64,000 nucleotides of DNA from contig JBBTBY010000021.1 of NCBI GenBank assembly GCA_038043445.1, positions 1-64,000 on the forward strand. The letters are read 5' to 3'. Below are positions 62,072-64,000 of this stretch, piece after piece; positions within the stretch are counted from its first letter, which is position 1; the number at the start of each line of letters is the position of its first letter. The notes under the pieces are model-generated. The model was given only the letters and a program-made list of their open reading frames with translations. It was not told the DNA's origin and did not search any database. Made by a program: the position numbers and the translations under genes. Origin of the DNA: Spirochaetota bacterium (GTDB taxonomy: Bacteria > Spirochaetota > Brachyspiria > Brachyspirales > JACRPF01).

Positions 62072-64000
62072 ATGAAGCTTATACTTGTCTGCATGCTGAC
62101 TGCCACCGGTCTCTTCGGGGCGTTCACGTCGGCGTTCGGTCCGGCATTATCGAGAACGATATCGGGTGCGGTCGACAGCGAAGCCGGTGATCTGCGCCTT
62201 GCAGAGTTCAGGGCCCTGTCGCCTCTTGCCGTCGACTTTGATGGCGCATCATTCCCGCGCATGGGAACAAAGGACGAGCACACATATTCGAAAATAGTGT
62301 TCTCCGCGGCCTCGGCCGTAAAGACCGATCTCACGGTGCGCTTCAATGCGGTCAACGGCAATTGGTGGCATATCGTAGAGTCGGCGGATCTTGCGTCGTC
62401 GGGAAAGCAATCGATACTGCTCCGCGGCATACCGGCCGTACGCGACGACCTGTACATCACATTTTCCAAGCCGATGGAAGCGGTGGGGTTTGTCATCAAT
62501 AATATCGCCGAGGAAAGTGGTGCGCGGGTGAGCTTCTACAGCGATCGTGACGGCAGAAAGCTAGAGAAAGAATTATCCATCCCTGGAAAAGTGAATGATG
62601 ACGGGCTCGGCATACGCGCGTTCGTATCGTGCAGAAGCGCCGCCGGCATCATGCGCATCGGGTTTGACTTTCAGAAGGGGAATGCTAATAAGATATCCAA
62701 TCGAACGCTCGACGACCTCTCATTCGTTCTGCTGAAAACCCCGCCGGCCGGTGTGATGGCGGAGAACCATGTCTATCCTGAACCCATCGCATCGTGGGAT
62801 GAGACGGAGAAAGAGCGTCAGCGCATGGCGGCGGAATCAATGCACGCAGCATTGCAGAAGGCGATACAGGAAGGGAAGGACCGCTTCGTCATCGCGCCGG
62901 GGAATTATCGGCTCGGCACGTATGAACTGCCAAATATCGTCATCACCGCGACGAACTTTTCGATAATCGCCGACGGGGCGCAGTTTTGGATACACGGCCG
63001 CAAGAGGTACGACGCGTTCCTGTTCGAGAAATGCATGAATGTTTCTTTCCGCGGCGCGGTGATCGATACCGATCCATTCCACAATTCGCAGGGTGAGGTC
63101 ATCGCCATCGACACCGCGGCAAAAACGTTCGACGTACGCATCGATCCGGGATTTCCGCTCGTCGACGGCTGGGTGAAGCGTGTCGGCGATATAAAAGCGG
63201 TGTTCATTTCGCCCGACGACCGCATGCGCGAACAGCGAATGGATTGGGTGAAACAGATCGATCCTATCGGTGAGCGCATCTACCGCATAACGCCGCGAGA
63301 CGGCGCCATGTTCAATTACGATATCGGCGCCGCGCACAAGGGCGACCGCTTCGTTTTTCCCGATCGCACCATGCGCATGGTGTTCAATCTCAACGGTTGC
63401 GGGTCGGTATCGCTCGAGAACATCACGATATATGGCGCACCGCATATGGCGGTCACTGAAGCCGGCGGCGAGGGCGGGAATAGCTATCGCGGTATAAAGG
63501 TTGTCCGGCGTCCCGGCACGAAGCGGAAGATCGTCTGCAATGCGGATATCTTTCATTCGATAAAAGTAAAACGCGGTCCGCGCATCGAGAACTGCGAATT
63601 CTCCTGGTCGTGTGACGATGCGGTGAACATTCACAGCTTCTTCTCCGTGGTCATGGAGCCGATGGGCGAGACGAAGGCGCGCGTGATGTCGTTCTTTACC
63701 GATGACATAGGCGAAGGGGCGAAGCTCGAATTCGCGCGGTTGCCGGGTATGGATATTGTCGGCCGCGCTGTCGTGCAGGCGGATACGATCGAGACGGACG
63801 AGAAGCTCATCGCGGAGGCGAAGGCGATACCGAAAGCGCTCGCCGATAAGGGTTATAAGGTCGGCGCATTCACCGGTAATGGTTATTTCGTTCATACTGT
63901 CGAATTCGACAGGCCGCTTGTGCTCATGAAATACGATTACATCATTTCGCAGGAGCGCATCGCGCAGGGGACGACGGTCGTTTCCAATTTTATTCACGAC
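62072..64000 (+). CDS. Secreted right-handed beta-helix protein, copy 2 (3' partial)
   Basis: 643 residues visible from ATG 62072, with AAGGAG seven bases upstream; the frame stays open to the right edge. Signal peptide (KLILVCMLTATGLFGAFTSA), an N-terminal sandwich, then a parallel beta-helix with motifs aligned to the gene at 57988: RFVIAPGNYRLG, IDPGFPLVDGW, VVRRPGTKRKIVCNADIFHS, CEFSWSCDDAVNIHSF. The shared core (PG.Y, DPGFPL, RRPGT.R, CDD.(F/V)N) is presumably the active groove. The 3' end and any C-terminal domain are outside the window. Confidence 0.82.
   Translation, partial: MKLILVCMLTATGLFGAFTSAFGPALSRTISGAVDSEAGDLRLAEFRALSPLAVDFDGASFPRMGTKDEHTYSKIVFSAASAVKTDLTVRFNAVNGNWWHIVESADLASSGKQSILLRGIPAVRDDLYITFSKPMEAVGFVINNIAEESGARVSFYSDRDGRKLEKELSIPGKVNDDGLGIRAFVSCRSAAGIMRIGFDFQKGNANKISNRTLDDLSFVLLKTPPAGVMAENHVYPEPIASWDETEKERQRMAAESMHAALQKAIQEGKDRFVIAPGNYRLGTYELPNIVITATNFSIIADGAQFWIHGRKRYDAFLFEKCMNVSFRGAVIDTDPFHNSQGEVIAIDTAAKTFDVRIDPGFPLVDGWVKRVGDIKAVFISPDDRMREQRMDWVKQIDPIGERIYRITPRDGAMFNYDIGAAHKGDRFVFPDRTMRMVFNLNGCGSVSLENITIYGAPHMAVTEAGGEGGNSYRGIKVVRRPGTKRKIVCNADIFHSIKVKRGPRIENCEFSWSCDDAVNIHSFFSVVMEPMGETKARVMSFFTDDIGEGAKLEFARLPGMDIVGRAVVQADTIETDEKLIAEAKAIPKALADKGYKVGAFTGNGYFVHTVEFDRPLVLMKYDYIISQERIAQGTTVVSNFIHD

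Noticed and set aside
60729-63997. Long antisense open frames opposite the sialidase-like and second beta-helix genes
   Set aside because: They mirror genes with recognisable signal peptides, ribosome binding sites and paralogues on the plus strand.
1-64000. tRNA, rRNA or known riboswitch genes
   Set aside because: Reading both strands I saw no cloverleaf, conserved rRNA segment or riboswitch core that I could defend; a covariance-model search would settle this.

Overview
This is a bacterial chromosome segment of moderately high GC, apart from two AT-rich islands. It encodes Gram-negative envelope proteins: beta-barrels, periplasmic LysM and TPR proteins, and lipoproteins. The mix fits an uncultured Spirochaetota-like or PVC-group (Lentisphaerota-like) lineage. 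The barrel+TPR, CsgG+barrel and HAMP-cyclase proteins point to spirochaetes, while the many secreted glycosidases, sulfatase, beta-helix and AraC genes are also typical of Lentisphaerota. No rRNA, tRNA, ribosomal protein or other marker gene is present, so the lineage stays open.

Region 1 (1-16459, + strand) is a tight run of six genes. They are a giant Thr-Asn-rich repeat/PKD surface protein (5' end outside the window), a beta-barrel+TPR protein, a propeller+coiled-coil+LysM-like protein, a two-TM sensor-like protein, a ParA-type ATPase, and a membrane adenylate cyclase ending in a PilZ domain. Gaps are 1-12 bp or overlaps, so the set looks like one transcription unit linking the cell surface to cAMP and c-di-GMP signalling. 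I consider it the best candidate for an undescribed system. Region 2 (16478-21178, - strand) holds a GDYXXLXY/DUF2157 membrane pair, a LamG+GH51-like glycosidase and a small secreted protein.

Region 3 (21298-36773) starts with L-fuculokinase and continues with a minus-strand operon: GH20-like, GDSL hydrolase, GH20-like, GH5-like and PHP metallohydrolase, read from 35687 down to 24689, with an AraC regulator upstream. Between fuculokinase and the PHP gene sits a 1.88-kb insertion bounded by a perfect 43-bp direct repeat. It carries an IS91-like transposase remnant, paired hairpins and an AT-rich BRO-N/Fic gene. Region 4 (36986-47179, + strand) contains a TPR lipoprotein, a membrane-anchored LysM+solute-binding protein, an MFS transporter, a CsgG/TPR/barrel fusion, a sedoheptulose-7-phosphate isomerase-like protein, ComEC and a FecR-domain protein.

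Region 5 (47573-64000) has a vapBC module, a small hypothetical gene, a sulfatase, a small membrane protein, two AraC regulators, and a second glycan cluster made of two sialidase-like proteins, a LamG+GH-A protein and two right-handed beta-helix proteins; the last runs off the right edge. Together, fuculokinase, sulfatase, GH20-like, GDSL and sialidase-like genes suggest breakdown of a sulfated, fucosylated, possibly mucin-like or algal glycan; this is inferred from families only. Several promoters match the sigma70 consensus closely, and three or four genes appear to be leaderless.
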